Below, piece after piece: positions 1 through 6,348 of a DNA stretch of 6,539 nucleotides; position 1 is the first letter of the stretch, and every line of letters starts with the position of its first letter. This DNA is from Alphaproteobacteria bacterium (lineage in GTDB: Bacteria > Pseudomonadota > Alphaproteobacteria > Puniceispirillales > Puniceispirillaceae). The position numbers and the translations under genes are program-made. The notes under the pieces are model-generated. The model did not search any database. It was given only the letters and a program-made list of their open reading frames with translations, and was not told where the DNA came from. The stretch covers positions 1 to 6,539 of the forward strand of contig WTJO01000003.1 in NCBI GenBank assembly GCA_011524805.1. The letters are read 5' to 3'.

Positions 1-15
1 ATCTTACACATCCTT
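1..15 (-). promoter_or_regulatory. Shine-Dalgarno-like site for a gene starting at the left edge
   Basis: On the minus strand AAGGA (15 to 11) is followed by eight bases and then AT at positions 2-1, where the window ends. This is the same motif and the same 8-base spacing as upstream of sufC. The preceding bases AGATA also occur before the sites of sufC and sufT. I infer that the next base is G and that another operon gene begins here. In related operons this would often be an A-type carrier (sufA/iscA-like), but nothing of the protein is visible. Confidence 0.4.
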
Positions 16-17
16 AT

Positions 18-60
18 CTTGTGGCTTTCAGAATAACGCCGAAAGCGGCCTGAAAACAAG
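18..60 (-). other. Intercistronic stem-loop after sufT
   Basis: This 43-base element begins 2 bases after the sufT stop. On the minus strand CTTGT (60-56) pairs with ACAAG (22-18), TTTCAG (55-50) pairs with CTGAAA (31-26), and an inner hairpin GCCG-CTTT-CGGC spans 49-38. A GCC bulge (25-23) and a GTTATT internal loop (37-32) interrupt the helix. Fifteen base pairs in all are perfect. No T-run follows the outer stem, so it is not a standard Rho-independent terminator. The GTTATTCT after the inner hairpin would make only a weak one. It could stabilise the mRNA 3' end or attenuate transcription into the next gene. Confidence 0.5.
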
Positions 61-62
61 TC

Positions 63-518
63 CTAGTCAAAATCAAGTGCCATTTTGGCATCTTCGCTCA
101 TCCTGTCCGGTGTCCATGCCGGCTCCCAGACCAGTGTAACGTCAACCTGCCCAGCCTCTTCCAGCGCGGCAACAGCCTGTGCAACCTGCATTGGCAATTC
201 CCCTGCCACAGGACAGCCCGGTGCCGTCAGCGACATGGTAATGCTGATATTTCCGCCCGTGTGGCTGATAATATCGTAAATCAGACCCAGATCGTAAATA
301 TTCACAGGAATTTCGGGGTCCTGCACAGTCATACAGGCATCAATAATGCGCGCCTTAGCCACTGCGTCTGTCTCTGCGCGGTTATGTGGCTCACCAGCAA
401 CAGCTTTGAAGCCAGAGGAGGTGTCAGGCAGAAAATCAGCCAGTGAGGGGCCATCTTCGCTAGCGCTGTCAACGCGTTTGTCACCATCAATAGATGTTGA
501 TGAATGCATCATGGCCAT
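63..518 (-). CDS. sufT: SUF system Fe-S assembly protein SufT (DUF59/MIP18 family)
   Basis: This 151-residue cytoplasmic protein is a DUF59 (MIP18-like) accessory factor, a family that takes part in maturation of Fe-S proteins. The domain covers about residues 52-150. DPEIPVNIYDLGLIY lies at 67-81, the conserved cysteine is C102 in TAPGCP, and the C-terminal WEPAW begins at W131. The first 50 or so residues are extra compared with short DUF59 proteins. They are rich in Ser, Asp, Glu and Ala and are probably disordered. ATG at 518 is chosen because GAGG stands 7 bases upstream; the ATGs two and three codons later lack such a site. The gene starts 23 bases after sufS and is the last complete gene of the operon in the window. 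It ends in TAG. Identification as SufT, not another DUF59 protein such as PaaD, rests on the suf context and motifs. Confidence 0.9.
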   Translation of the reverse strand: MAMMHSSTSIDGDKRVDSASEDGPSLADFLPDTSSGFKAVAGEPHNRAETDAVAKARIIDACMTVQDPEIPVNIYDLGLIYDIISHTGGNISITMSLTAPGCPVAGELPMQVAQAVAALEEAGQVDVTLVWEPAWTPDRMSEDAKMALDFD

Positions 519-541
519 TCTCGTTCCTCTATCTGGCGTGG

Positions 542-1774
542 CTAGCCAAAAATGCGGTTAACCTTGGTCAGCGCTTCTGCCAGCTTGTCAAAATCGGAGG
601 GCTGGGTATACATGCCTACCGAAGCGCGTGCTGTCGAGGTTACATCAAAAAATTTCATCAATGGCTGGGCGCAATGATGACCAGCCCTGATTGCAACCCC
701 ATCCTGATCTATCAGGGTTGAAATATCGTGCGGATGCGCACTATCGAGGGTAAAGGAAATCACGCCCGACTTACCTTCTGCCGTGCCGATAAAGTTAATC
801 CCCTCAACATCGGCCAGCCGGCTATGGCCATATTCTATCATGGCCTTTTCATGATCATGGATATTCTGCATGCCGATATCTGTCACAAAATCAATCGCCG
901 CACCAAAGCCGATACATTCGGCAATAGGCGGTGTGCCAGCTTCAAATCTATGTGGCGGCGGGGCATAGGTCGAACTATCTGTTTCGACATTATCTATCAT
1001 ATCGCCCCCGCCCAGAAATGGCGGCATCTTGTCAAGCAATTCTGCTTTGCCCCACAATACGCCAATACCGCTAGGGCCATATAATTTATGCGCTGAAAAC
1101 ACATAGAAATCACAGCCAAGCTCACGCACATCTACCGGCATATGCACCGCACCCTGACAGCCATCAACAATACAGATAGCCCCTGCATTATGTGCCATCT
1201 CGGCAATCTTCGGGATGTCAAAGACTGTGCCCAGCACGTTCGAAACATGCGGAATGGAGATAATTCTGGTACGCTTTGTAATGCGCTGTTCAAGCTGGGA
1301 CAGATCAAAACTGCCATCTTTCTCAACAGGGGCAGCTATCACCTTTATGCCCTTACGCTCTGCCAGCAAATGCCACGGCACAATATTGGCATGATGTTCT
1401 GCAACCGTAATCAGCACCTCGTCATCAGCCTGCAGAAATTCATCCCCATAGCAATGGGCAAGCAGGTTTAGCGACATGGTCGCCCCTGAGGTAAATATAA
1501 TTTCATTCACATCTGCCCCTAAAAACCCTGCGGCCTTGTGCCTGACAGCTTCATATTTGTCTGTTGAGAGTTCAGACAGCATATGAAGGCCGCGATGCAC
1601 ATTGGCATAGGTTTCGGCATAGGCAGCATGCAGGCTATCCAGAACCGCCTTAGGCTTTTGGGCAGACGCCGCTGAATCAAGATAAACCAGAGGCTTATCA
1701 TGAATCTTCTGCTCTAGTATCGGAAATTCCGAGCGTATTGCCTGAACATCAAATGCGGGTTTTTTATCTAGCAT
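542..1774 (-). CDS. sufS: Cysteine desulfurase SufS (type II, PLP-dependent)
   Basis: SufS takes sulfur from L-cysteine as an enzyme-bound persulfide and feeds the SufBCD scaffold. From ATG at 1774 the product is 410 residues, close to E. coli SufS (406). PLP-binding Lys230 lies in SAHKLYGPSG, the EHHANIVPW motif at 126-134, VDGCQ from V203, and persulfide-forming Cys368 in RAGHHCAQP. Arg363 and Arg383 match the substrate-binding arginines of E. coli SufS. An upstream in-frame ATG at 1795 would add 7 residues. I prefer 1774 because GGAAGG stands 6 bases before it, while 1795 has only a weak site. With 1774 the gap to sufD is 23 bases. Residues matching the E. coli dimer-interface R92, E96 and E250 are Ser96, Met100 and Leu254. 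No sufE or sufU sulfur-transfer partner is visible in the window. Confidence 0.95.
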   Translation of the reverse strand: MLDKKPAFDVQAIRSEFPILEQKIHDKPLVYLDSAASAQKPKAVLDSLHAAYAETYANVHRGLHMLSELSTDKYEAVRHKAAGFLGADVNEIIFTSGATMSLNLLAHCYGDEFLQADDEVLITVAEHHANIVPWHLLAERKGIKVIAAPVEKDGSFDLSQLEQRITKRTRIISIPHVSNVLGTVFDIPKIAEMAHNAGAICIVDGCQGAVHMPVDVRELGCDFYVFSAHKLYGPSGIGVLWGKAELLDKMPPFLGGGDMIDNVETDSSTYAPPPHRFEAGTPPIAECIGFGAAIDFVTDIGMQNIHDHEKAMIEYGHSRLADVEGINFIGTAEGKSGVISFTLDSAHPHDISTLIDQDGVAIRAGHHCAQPLMKFFDVTSTARASVGMYTQPSDFDKLAEALTKVNRIFG

Positions 1775-1797
1775 TGCAGTCCTTCCGGGGCTCATTT

Positions 1798-3012
1798 CTA
1801 GCTATTTCCCATGACAAGCGCGTCATTATTCTGCTCTGCCCAGTCATCAATAATCTGGTTCATGAAGCTAGCAATGGCGTCATCATCAATCTGTTCAAGC
1901 GCATCTCCTAGAAATGCCTTGATCAGCATGGCCTGTGCCTGCGCTTTGGGAATACCTCTGCTTTTCAGATAGAATAACAGTGTTTCATCAAGTTCGCCAA
2001 CAGTCGCGCCATGCGCACAGACAACATCATCTGCAAAAATTTCAAGCTCTGGCTTTGCGTCTGCAACCGCATCACGTGACAATAACAATGCACGTGACAT
2101 TTGCTGGCCATCGGTTTTTTGTGCATCTGGTGCTACTCTGACCTTACCCTGAAACACCCCGTGCGCATCATCATTCAACACGCCGCGTATCACCTGATTG
2201 GACTGACAGTTCGGCACTTCATGCTGAACAACGGTAGTAATGTCATGATGCTGGCCTGATGCGCCAAGATAAATCGCAGACAGTACCAACTCTGCATCGT
2301 CTGCCATAAATTCTACATGGCTTTCCATGCGTGCCAGTTTACTGCCCTTTGACAGGGTGAAGCCATTAACCTTTGCCTGTTCGCCAAGCTTTAACACCGA
2401 CAGGCCAAGATGGGATGTGCTACGTGCCTGATCCTGATATTTGGCAACATGCAGGCTGGCTGACGCACCGACATCTGCCATCAGCACAGGTGCAGATAGG
2501 GCATTGCTGCCAACATGTTCTTCTATCAGCGTAAGACGCGCGCCATCTGCCATCTGTACAAGCACTACAGGGTGTGCGCTGGCAGATGCCTGCTCACCTG
2601 TAAAATGAAGGGTAAGTGGCGGGATTTCATTTTCGGACGCCTCTACTTCAAGCAGAACAGCCTCTCCTAACCCGCCTAGTGACAGATAACTTAGATGATG
2701 GTCTTTTGGCAGCAATTTCAGCCAGTTAAGAAGCGTTACATCATCACGCCCAAGCTGGCGCAGGCTGATCGCCTTATCCATCGTGCCAGCACTCACAAGA
2801 TAGCCATCTTTGAATGTCAGGCTTTGTGTCTGTGCCGTTGACAGCGTATCAGCAGGCCGGCTGGCAGGTGCTAGACTGTCAAAACCGGATTTGTCCAGTG
2901 GCGTGAATTTCCATGCTTCATGCTTTGATGATGGCCAGCCTGTCTGCGCGACAGCTGAATGGGCATCACCTGCTAGCTGGTCAATATCTGGATGTGCTAA
3001 TTCAGGCTGCAT
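1798..3012 (-). CDS. sufD: Fe-S cluster assembly scaffold protein SufD
   Basis: SufD is the SufB paralogue of the SufBC2D complex and helps form the nascent cluster at the SufB-SufD interface. From ATG at 3012 it has 404 residues, slightly shorter than E. coli SufD (423). The N-terminal KHEAWKFTPL motif typical of SufD is at about 30-39. The C-terminal VCAHGAT holds Cys332 and His334, matching E. coli C358 and H360. The end is acidic. The start is uncertain: an in-frame ATG at 3027 and a TTG at 3054 lie upstream inside sufC. I choose 3012 because AGG stands 8 bases before it. This gives an 11-base overlap with the sufC stop and suggests translational coupling. As usual for this family the central beta-helix part is poorly conserved, so the call leans on the ends and on position between sufC and sufS. 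Confidence 0.93.
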   Translation of the reverse strand: MQPELAHPDIDQLAGDAHSAVAQTGWPSSKHEAWKFTPLDKSGFDSLAPASRPADTLSTAQTQSLTFKDGYLVSAGTMDKAISLRQLGRDDVTLLNWLKLLPKDHHLSYLSLGGLGEAVLLEVEASENEIPPLTLHFTGEQASASAHPVVLVQMADGARLTLIEEHVGSNALSAPVLMADVGASASLHVAKYQDQARSTSHLGLSVLKLGEQAKVNGFTLSKGSKLARMESHVEFMADDAELVLSAIYLGASGQHHDITTVVQHEVPNCQSNQVIRGVLNDDAHGVFQGKVRVAPDAQKTDGQQMSRALLLSRDAVADAKPELEIFADDVVCAHGATVGELDETLLFYLKSRGIPKAQAQAMLIKAFLGDALEQIDDDAIASFMNQIIDDWAEQNNDALVMGNS

Positions 3013-3754
3013 TGTGGATACCTGCATAACCGTTTTTCTCAACTTCAAGAGCAAGCGTTTTATCGCCTGTTTTCACAATCTGGCCACCTGCCAGAATATG
3101 GACGTAATCTGGCACGATGTGGTCGAGCAGGCGCTGATAATGGGTAATAACCAGCATGCCGCAATTATCGCCACGCTGGGCATTTACGCCATCAGATACA
3201 ATTTTCAGCGCATCTACATCAAGGCCTGAATCTGTTTCATCCAGCACTGCAAGTGATGGTTCCAGCAATGCCATCTGCAAAATTTCATAGCGCTTTTTCT
3301 CACCGCCTGAAAAGCCGACATTCACAGCACGCTTTAGCATCTCGTCACCGACACCCAGATTCTTGGCAACAGAGCGCGCCAGCTTCACAAACCCAAGCTG
3401 GTCAACTTCATCAAGTCCCTGTTCCTTGCGCCGTGCATTCACTGCCGCCCGCAAAAAGGCCATGCCACTTACGCCCGGCAATTCAACAGGATATTGAAAG
3501 GCCAGAAACATGCCAAGGCGCGCCCGCTCATCTGCTTCCATTTCAAGCACGGATTCGCCATCCATCAGAATATCGCCTTGTGTTACCTCATAGCCATCTC
3601 TGCCAGACAGCACATAGGACAAGGTAGATTTACCGGACCCGTTTGGCCCCATAATGGCATGCACCTCGCCTCTATCCATGGTGAGATTAATACCATGCAG
3701 GATTTCAGCATCGCCAATACGTGCATGTAAATCCCTGATTTCCAATAATGCCAT
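3002..3754 (-). CDS. sufC: Fe-S cluster assembly ATPase SufC
   Basis: SufC is the ABC-type ATPase that dimerises in the SufBC2D complex and drives shape changes of SufB and SufD during cluster assembly. It is soluble and has no membrane segments. All ATPase motifs are present in 250 residues: Walker A GPNGSGKST (36-44), Q-loop Gln87 in AFQYP, signature FSGGEKKR (148-155), Walker B LAVLDETDSGLD (168-179) and the H-loop His205 in ITHYQR. The DETDSGLD form of Walker B is characteristic of SufC among ABC proteins. The start ATG at 3754 has AAGGA 8 bases upstream. The gene lies 17 bases after sufB and overlaps sufD by 11 bases. It is the only gene here ending in TGA. Confidence 0.98.
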   Translation of the reverse strand: MALLEIRDLHARIGDAEILHGINLTMDRGEVHAIMGPNGSGKSTLSYVLSGRDGYEVTQGDILMDGESVLEMEADERARLGMFLAFQYPVELPGVSGMAFLRAAVNARRKEQGLDEVDQLGFVKLARSVAKNLGVGDEMLKRAVNVGFSGGEKKRYEILQMALLEPSLAVLDETDSGLDVDALKIVSDGVNAQRGDNCGMLVITHYQRLLDHIVPDYVHILAGGQIVKTGDKTLALEVEKNGYAGIHNAA

Positions 3755-3771
3755 GTTCGTTATCCTTCTAT

Positions 3772-5223
3772 CTAGCCAACTGAGCCTTCGAGGCTAATAC
3801 CAATTAATTTCTGGGCTTCTACTGCAAATTCCATTGGCAGTTCTTTCATTACCTCTTTGCAGAAGCCATTCACAATCAAAGAGACAGCATCTTCTTCATC
3901 AAGACCACGTTGCAGGCAGTAAAATAGCTGATCTTCGGAGATACGCGAGGTTGTTGCTTCATGCTCAACCTTGCCTGTCGGGTTACGTGATGAGATATAG
4001 GGCACAGTATGCGCACCGCATTTATCGCCAACCAGCAGAGAATCACACTGGGTGAAATTGCGCGCATTCTCGGCACCCTTATGAATTTCTACAAGACCGC
4101 GATAGGTATTTTGCGATTTTCCTGCCGAAATGCCTTTTGATATGATGGTCGAGCTTGAACCTTCGCCAATATGAATCATTTTTGTGCCGGTATCTGCCTG
4201 CTGTGCGCCGTTTGTTACCGCAACAGAATAAAACTCGCCAACAGAATCCTTGCCGCGCAATACGCATGACGGATATTTCCATGTGATAGCAGAGCCAGTC
4301 TCAACCTGTGTCCATGAAATTTTCGATCTGTCGCCGCGACAGGCGCCGCGCTTGGTCACAAAATTATAGATCCCACCCTTGCCCTCTTCATCGCCCGGAT
4401 ACCAGTTCTGCACAGTCGAATATTTAATTTCGGCATCATGATGGGCAACCAGTTCGACGACCGCAGCATGAAGCTGGTTTTCATCTCTTTGTGGTGCTGT
4501 ACAGCCCTCAAGATATGAAACATAGCTCTCATCCTCTGCGATGATAAGGGTACGTTCGAACTGGCCTGTATTTTTCTCGTTAATCCGGAAATAGGTAGAT
4601 AATTCCATCGGACAGCGCACCCCTTTCGGGATGTAGACAAATGAGCCATCAGTAAAGACAGCCGAATTTAGCGCCGAGAAATAATTATCTGAGACAGGCA
4701 CAACAGAACCAATATATTTTTTGACCAGTTCGGGATGTGTCTTTATCGCCTCGGAGATAGGACAGAATATCACCCCTGCTTTTGCCAGCTCTTCGCGGAA
4801 GGTGGTCGCAACAGAAACAGAATCAAACACCGCATCAACCGCAACCCCTGCCAGCATTTTCTGCTCGTTAAGCGGTATTCCCAGCTTTTCATAAGTGCGC
4901 AATAATTCAGGGTCAACCTCATCAAGCGATTTCGGCGTTTCGGCAGATTTCGGCGCGGCATAATAATAGATGTCATTATAATCAATCGGCGGGATATTCA
5001 ACTTTGCCCAGTCCGGTGTCGGCATTTTAAGCCAGTAACGATAGGCTTTTAGACGCCAGTCTAGCATCCATTCCGGCTCATCTTTCTTGGCCGAGATAAA
5101 GCGGATGATATCTTCATTCAGCCCTTTTGGCGCCTTTTCCATTTCAACATCGGTAACAAAGCCATATTTATAGCTACCTGTTGCCTGTTCAACCTGATTT
5201 ATTGTCTCGACTGTCGCGACCAT
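3772..5223 (-). CDS. sufB: Fe-S cluster assembly scaffold protein SufB
   Basis: SufB is the main scaffold subunit, receiving sulfur and iron and building the cluster with SufC and SufD. It has 483 residues against 495 in E. coli. Residues matched by alignment in my head to functional E. coli positions are present: Arg213 and Asn215 (R226, N228), Cys241 in LEGCTAP (C254, sulfur acceptor), Gln272 and Trp274 (Q285, W287), Cys393 in FTQCDS (C405) and the EHE triad 420-422 (E432-E434). The end GISLEGSVG is typical of the family. ATG at 5223 is only 3 bases after the regulator stop and has no clear Shine-Dalgarno site (weak AGAAAG), so ribosomes probably re-initiate from the regulator gene. The gene ends in TAG. 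Confidence 0.98.
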   Translation of the reverse strand: MVATVETINQVEQATGSYKYGFVTDVEMEKAPKGLNEDIIRFISAKKDEPEWMLDWRLKAYRYWLKMPTPDWAKLNIPPIDYNDIYYYAAPKSAETPKSLDEVDPELLRTYEKLGIPLNEQKMLAGVAVDAVFDSVSVATTFREELAKAGVIFCPISEAIKTHPELVKKYIGSVVPVSDNYFSALNSAVFTDGSFVYIPKGVRCPMELSTYFRINEKNTGQFERTLIIAEDESYVSYLEGCTAPQRDENQLHAAVVELVAHHDAEIKYSTVQNWYPGDEEGKGGIYNFVTKRGACRGDRSKISWTQVETGSAITWKYPSCVLRGKDSVGEFYSVAVTNGAQQADTGTKMIHIGEGSSSTIISKGISAGKSQNTYRGLVEIHKGAENARNFTQCDSLLVGDKCGAHTVPYISSRNPTGKVEHEATTSRISEDQLFYCLQRGLDEEDAVSLIVNGFCKEVMKELPMEFAVEAQKLIGISLEGSVG

Positions 5224-5226
5224 TAT

Positions 5227-5703
5227 CTAGACTTTCTGCATACTGGCACCTGATACAGATGCTGATGGTGAGTGAAATTCAGCAGGCGGGAAAATCGCCT
5301 CCGGCTGAAATAAATTTGCAAGCGTAATGCTGTGAAGGGCTGAGGTTATAGCATCATTTACATGATTCCAGTGCCCACTCAAAAAACAGCCTGACTTCAC
5401 TGAACAGGCTTCATCCGCGCCTTCAACACATGCGGTAAGCGCGATTGGCCCCTCAATAGCCTCTACCACCGAGGCTACAGTGATTTTGGAGACATCAACA
5501 GCCAGTTGGCAGCCGCCATGAATACCTCTTGAGGTTTCAATAAGACCAGCCTGTGATAACGCTCTGATAACCTTTGCTATGGTGGTTTTATTAAGTTGCA
5601 GATAAACTGCCATATTATTAGCCGTCAGCTGCTCATCACCGCGATGATGCAAAAGACCAAGCACCAATATCGCATAGTCTGTCATCCGGTTAATTTTCAG
5701 CAT
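5227..5703 (-). CDS. Rrf2-family SUF regulator (IscR-like Fe-S sensor)
   Basis: This 158-residue transcription factor probably controls the suf operon, including itself. The N-terminal MLKINRMTDYAILVL and a winged helix-turn-helix over about 10-70 are typical of the Rrf2 family. Three cysteines, C92, C100 and C106, form a C-x7-C-x5-C pattern followed by His111-Trp112. Classical IscR has C-x5-C-x5-C, so this looks more like the SUF-system regulator branch (TIGR02944 type) than IscR proper. By analogy it should bind an Fe-S cluster. Cys65 sits in the wing motif GGCQLA, where relatives usually have GGYxLA. A Ser/Pro/Ala-rich tail follows residue 135. ATG at 5703 has AGGGG 7 bases upstream. The operator-like palindrome at 5787-5799 supports self-regulation. 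Whether it represses or activates cannot be read from sequence alone. Confidence 0.92.
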   Translation of the reverse strand: MLKINRMTDYAILVLGLLHHRGDEQLTANNMAVYLQLNKTTIAKVIRALSQAGLIETSRGIHGGCQLAVDVSKITVASVVEAIEGPIALTACVEGADEACSVKSGCFLSGHWNHVNDAITSALHSITLANLFQPEAIFPPAEFHSPSASVSGASMQKV

Positions 5704-5765
5704 GTAAACACCCCTGATTTATCTGCCAGCCAGCTCTGCATTAGTGGCTAGAAGATATTGTTTTT

Positions 5766-5784
5766 GCGAATGATTATCATATTC
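5766..5784 (-). promoter_or_regulatory. Fur-like iron box
   Basis: On the minus strand GAATATGATAATCATTCGC agrees with the E. coli Fur consensus GATAATGATAATCATTATC at 15 of 19 positions, including the whole central ATGATAATCATT. It contains the palindrome ATGATAATCAT (5770-5780). The same place also fits TGA-N9-TCA (5771-5785), the RirA-type iron-responsive pattern, though that motif is short and easily met by chance. It lies 2 bases downstream of the IscR-like operator and about 60 bases before the regulator start codon. Control by a Fur-family protein is an inference. Confidence 0.55.
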
Positions 5785-5786
5785 AA

Positions 5787-5799
5787 GACTAAATTAGTC
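5787..5799 (-). promoter_or_regulatory. IscR type-1-like operator of the suf operon
   Basis: GACTAAATTAGTC is a perfect 6-1-6 inverted repeat and matches the core of the IscR type-1 motif (GACTR-www-YAGTC) at every position. It lies between the candidate promoter and the regulator gene, about 3 bases downstream of the predicted transcription start. That placement suits repression by the regulator encoded next to it. The outer parts of the full E. coli motif are not well kept. Confidence 0.7.
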
Positions 5800-5810
5800 C
5801 ATTTTACAGC

Positions 5811-5838
5811 TATATAGTTATATGACCTGATTGCGCAA
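5811..5838 (-). promoter_or_regulatory. Candidate sigma70 promoter of the suf operon
   Basis: On the minus strand TTGCGC (5838-5833) and TATATA (5816-5811) are separated by 16 bases. This would start transcription near 5802-5805, just before the operator palindrome. Alternatives are a TATGAT inside the Fur-like box and TAAAAT at about 5807-5802, both lacking a convincing -35 element. The choice is tentative. Confidence 0.35.
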
Positions 5839-5962
5839 GCCCTGCAGCTGCCATATTTTGCAAAAATCTGGAAAATTTTGCCCTATTTCAGAGGATTTAC
5901 CACCTGATGGGAAATAGCTGCATATTCACAGTCAAGCCTGCCAGTACTGGCGAGATCAGGAT
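5839..5962 (-). other. hspQ-suf spacer with inverted repeats, possible hspQ terminator
   Basis: No gene is seen here. Three self-complementary elements stand out. GCCAGTACTGGC (5940-5951) is a perfect 12-base palindrome 11 bases after the hspQ stop. CTATTTC (5883-5889) and GAAATAG (5911-5917) form a perfect 7-base stem around a 21-base loop. TTTTGCAAAA (5856-5865) is a perfect 10-base palindrome. On the minus strand the 7-base stem is followed by an AT-rich stretch with TTTT and TTTTT, which could make a weak terminator for rpmF-hspQ transcripts. None is a textbook GC-rich hairpin with a T-run. Confidence 0.4.
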
Positions 5963-6316
5963 TTAATTGAACGCAGCGCGTTTTAGCTGATAGCGGCCTT
6001 CTTCGATACCATCAAACAGCTCTGAGACGTCAGGATGGCCAACAGGCCCGTTTTCATCATCAGAAATCAGATTTTGCTGTGATACATAGGCAGAATAATA
6101 GCTATCCGAATTTTCTGCCAGCAGATGGTAGAAAGGCTGTTCGCGCTTTGGGCGTACTTCTTCAGGAATGGACTGGTACCATTCTTCGGTATTGTCAAAT
6201 TCGGGATCAACATCAACAATTACCCCACGGAAGGGATAATGTTTATGTTTCACGATATCACCAATACAGAATACAGCTTCTGTGGCATCGTAGAAATCTT
6301 TTGGGGTTTCGGACAT
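5963..6316 (-). CDS. hspQ: Heat shock protein HspQ (YccV-like, hemimethylated-DNA-binding fold)
   Basis: This 117-residue cytoplasmic protein belongs to the HspQ/YccV family, known in E. coli as a heat-shock protein that binds hemimethylated DNA in vitro and acts as an enhancer of Lon protease. Family blocks run in order: FCIGDIVKHKHYPFRGVIVDVDPEF (16-40), NTEEWYQSIPEEVRPKREQPFYHLLAE (42-68), YSAYVSQQNL (74-83), and a final HPDVSELFDGIEEGRYQLKR. It is slightly longer than E. coli HspQ (105 residues), mainly at the N terminus. ATG at 6316 has no strong ribosome site; GCGAG lies about 10 bases upstream. It sits 32 bases after rpmF and may share its transcript. It ends in TAA. Its function in this organism is inferred from the family. 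Confidence 0.93.
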   Translation of the reverse strand: MSETPKDFYDATEAVFCIGDIVKHKHYPFRGVIVDVDPEFDNTEEWYQSIPEEVRPKREQPFYHLLAENSDSYYSAYVSQQNLISDDENGPVGHPDVSELFDGIEEGRYQLKRAAFN

Positions 6317-6348
6317 GAAAGACAGGCTCGCAGAATAAGGCGTTAATG

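Noticed and set aside
1..11. ATG TGT AAG at positions 11-3 as the start of the next gene
   Set aside because: The only purine-rich site overlaps this ATG directly, which is too close; the AT at positions 2-1 has the right spacing.
18..60. Classical Rho-independent terminator of the suf operon
   Set aside because: There is no T-run after the outer stem, and a ribosome-site-like motif follows, so I list it as a stem-loop of unknown role.
728..1084. Plus-strand open frame of 118 codons
   Set aside because: It lies wholly antisense to sufS, whose motifs are clear, and its translation shows no recognisable domain.
3013..3054. Longer SufD starting at TTG 3054 or ATG 3027
   Set aside because: The extra residues are read within the end of sufC, the TTG is a rare start, and the best-spaced ribosome site precedes the ATG at 3012.
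2810..3229. Plus-strand open frame of 139 codons
   Set aside because: It runs antisense across the sufC-sufD junction and has no family-like motifs.
3253..3627. Plus-strand open frame of 124 codons
   Set aside because: It is antisense to sufC, rich in His, Pro, Ser and Gln in the way shadow frames often are, and has no ribosome site that I can see.
6079..6346. Two plus-strand open frames of 73-79 codons
   Set aside because: Both are antisense to hspQ, which is strongly conserved.
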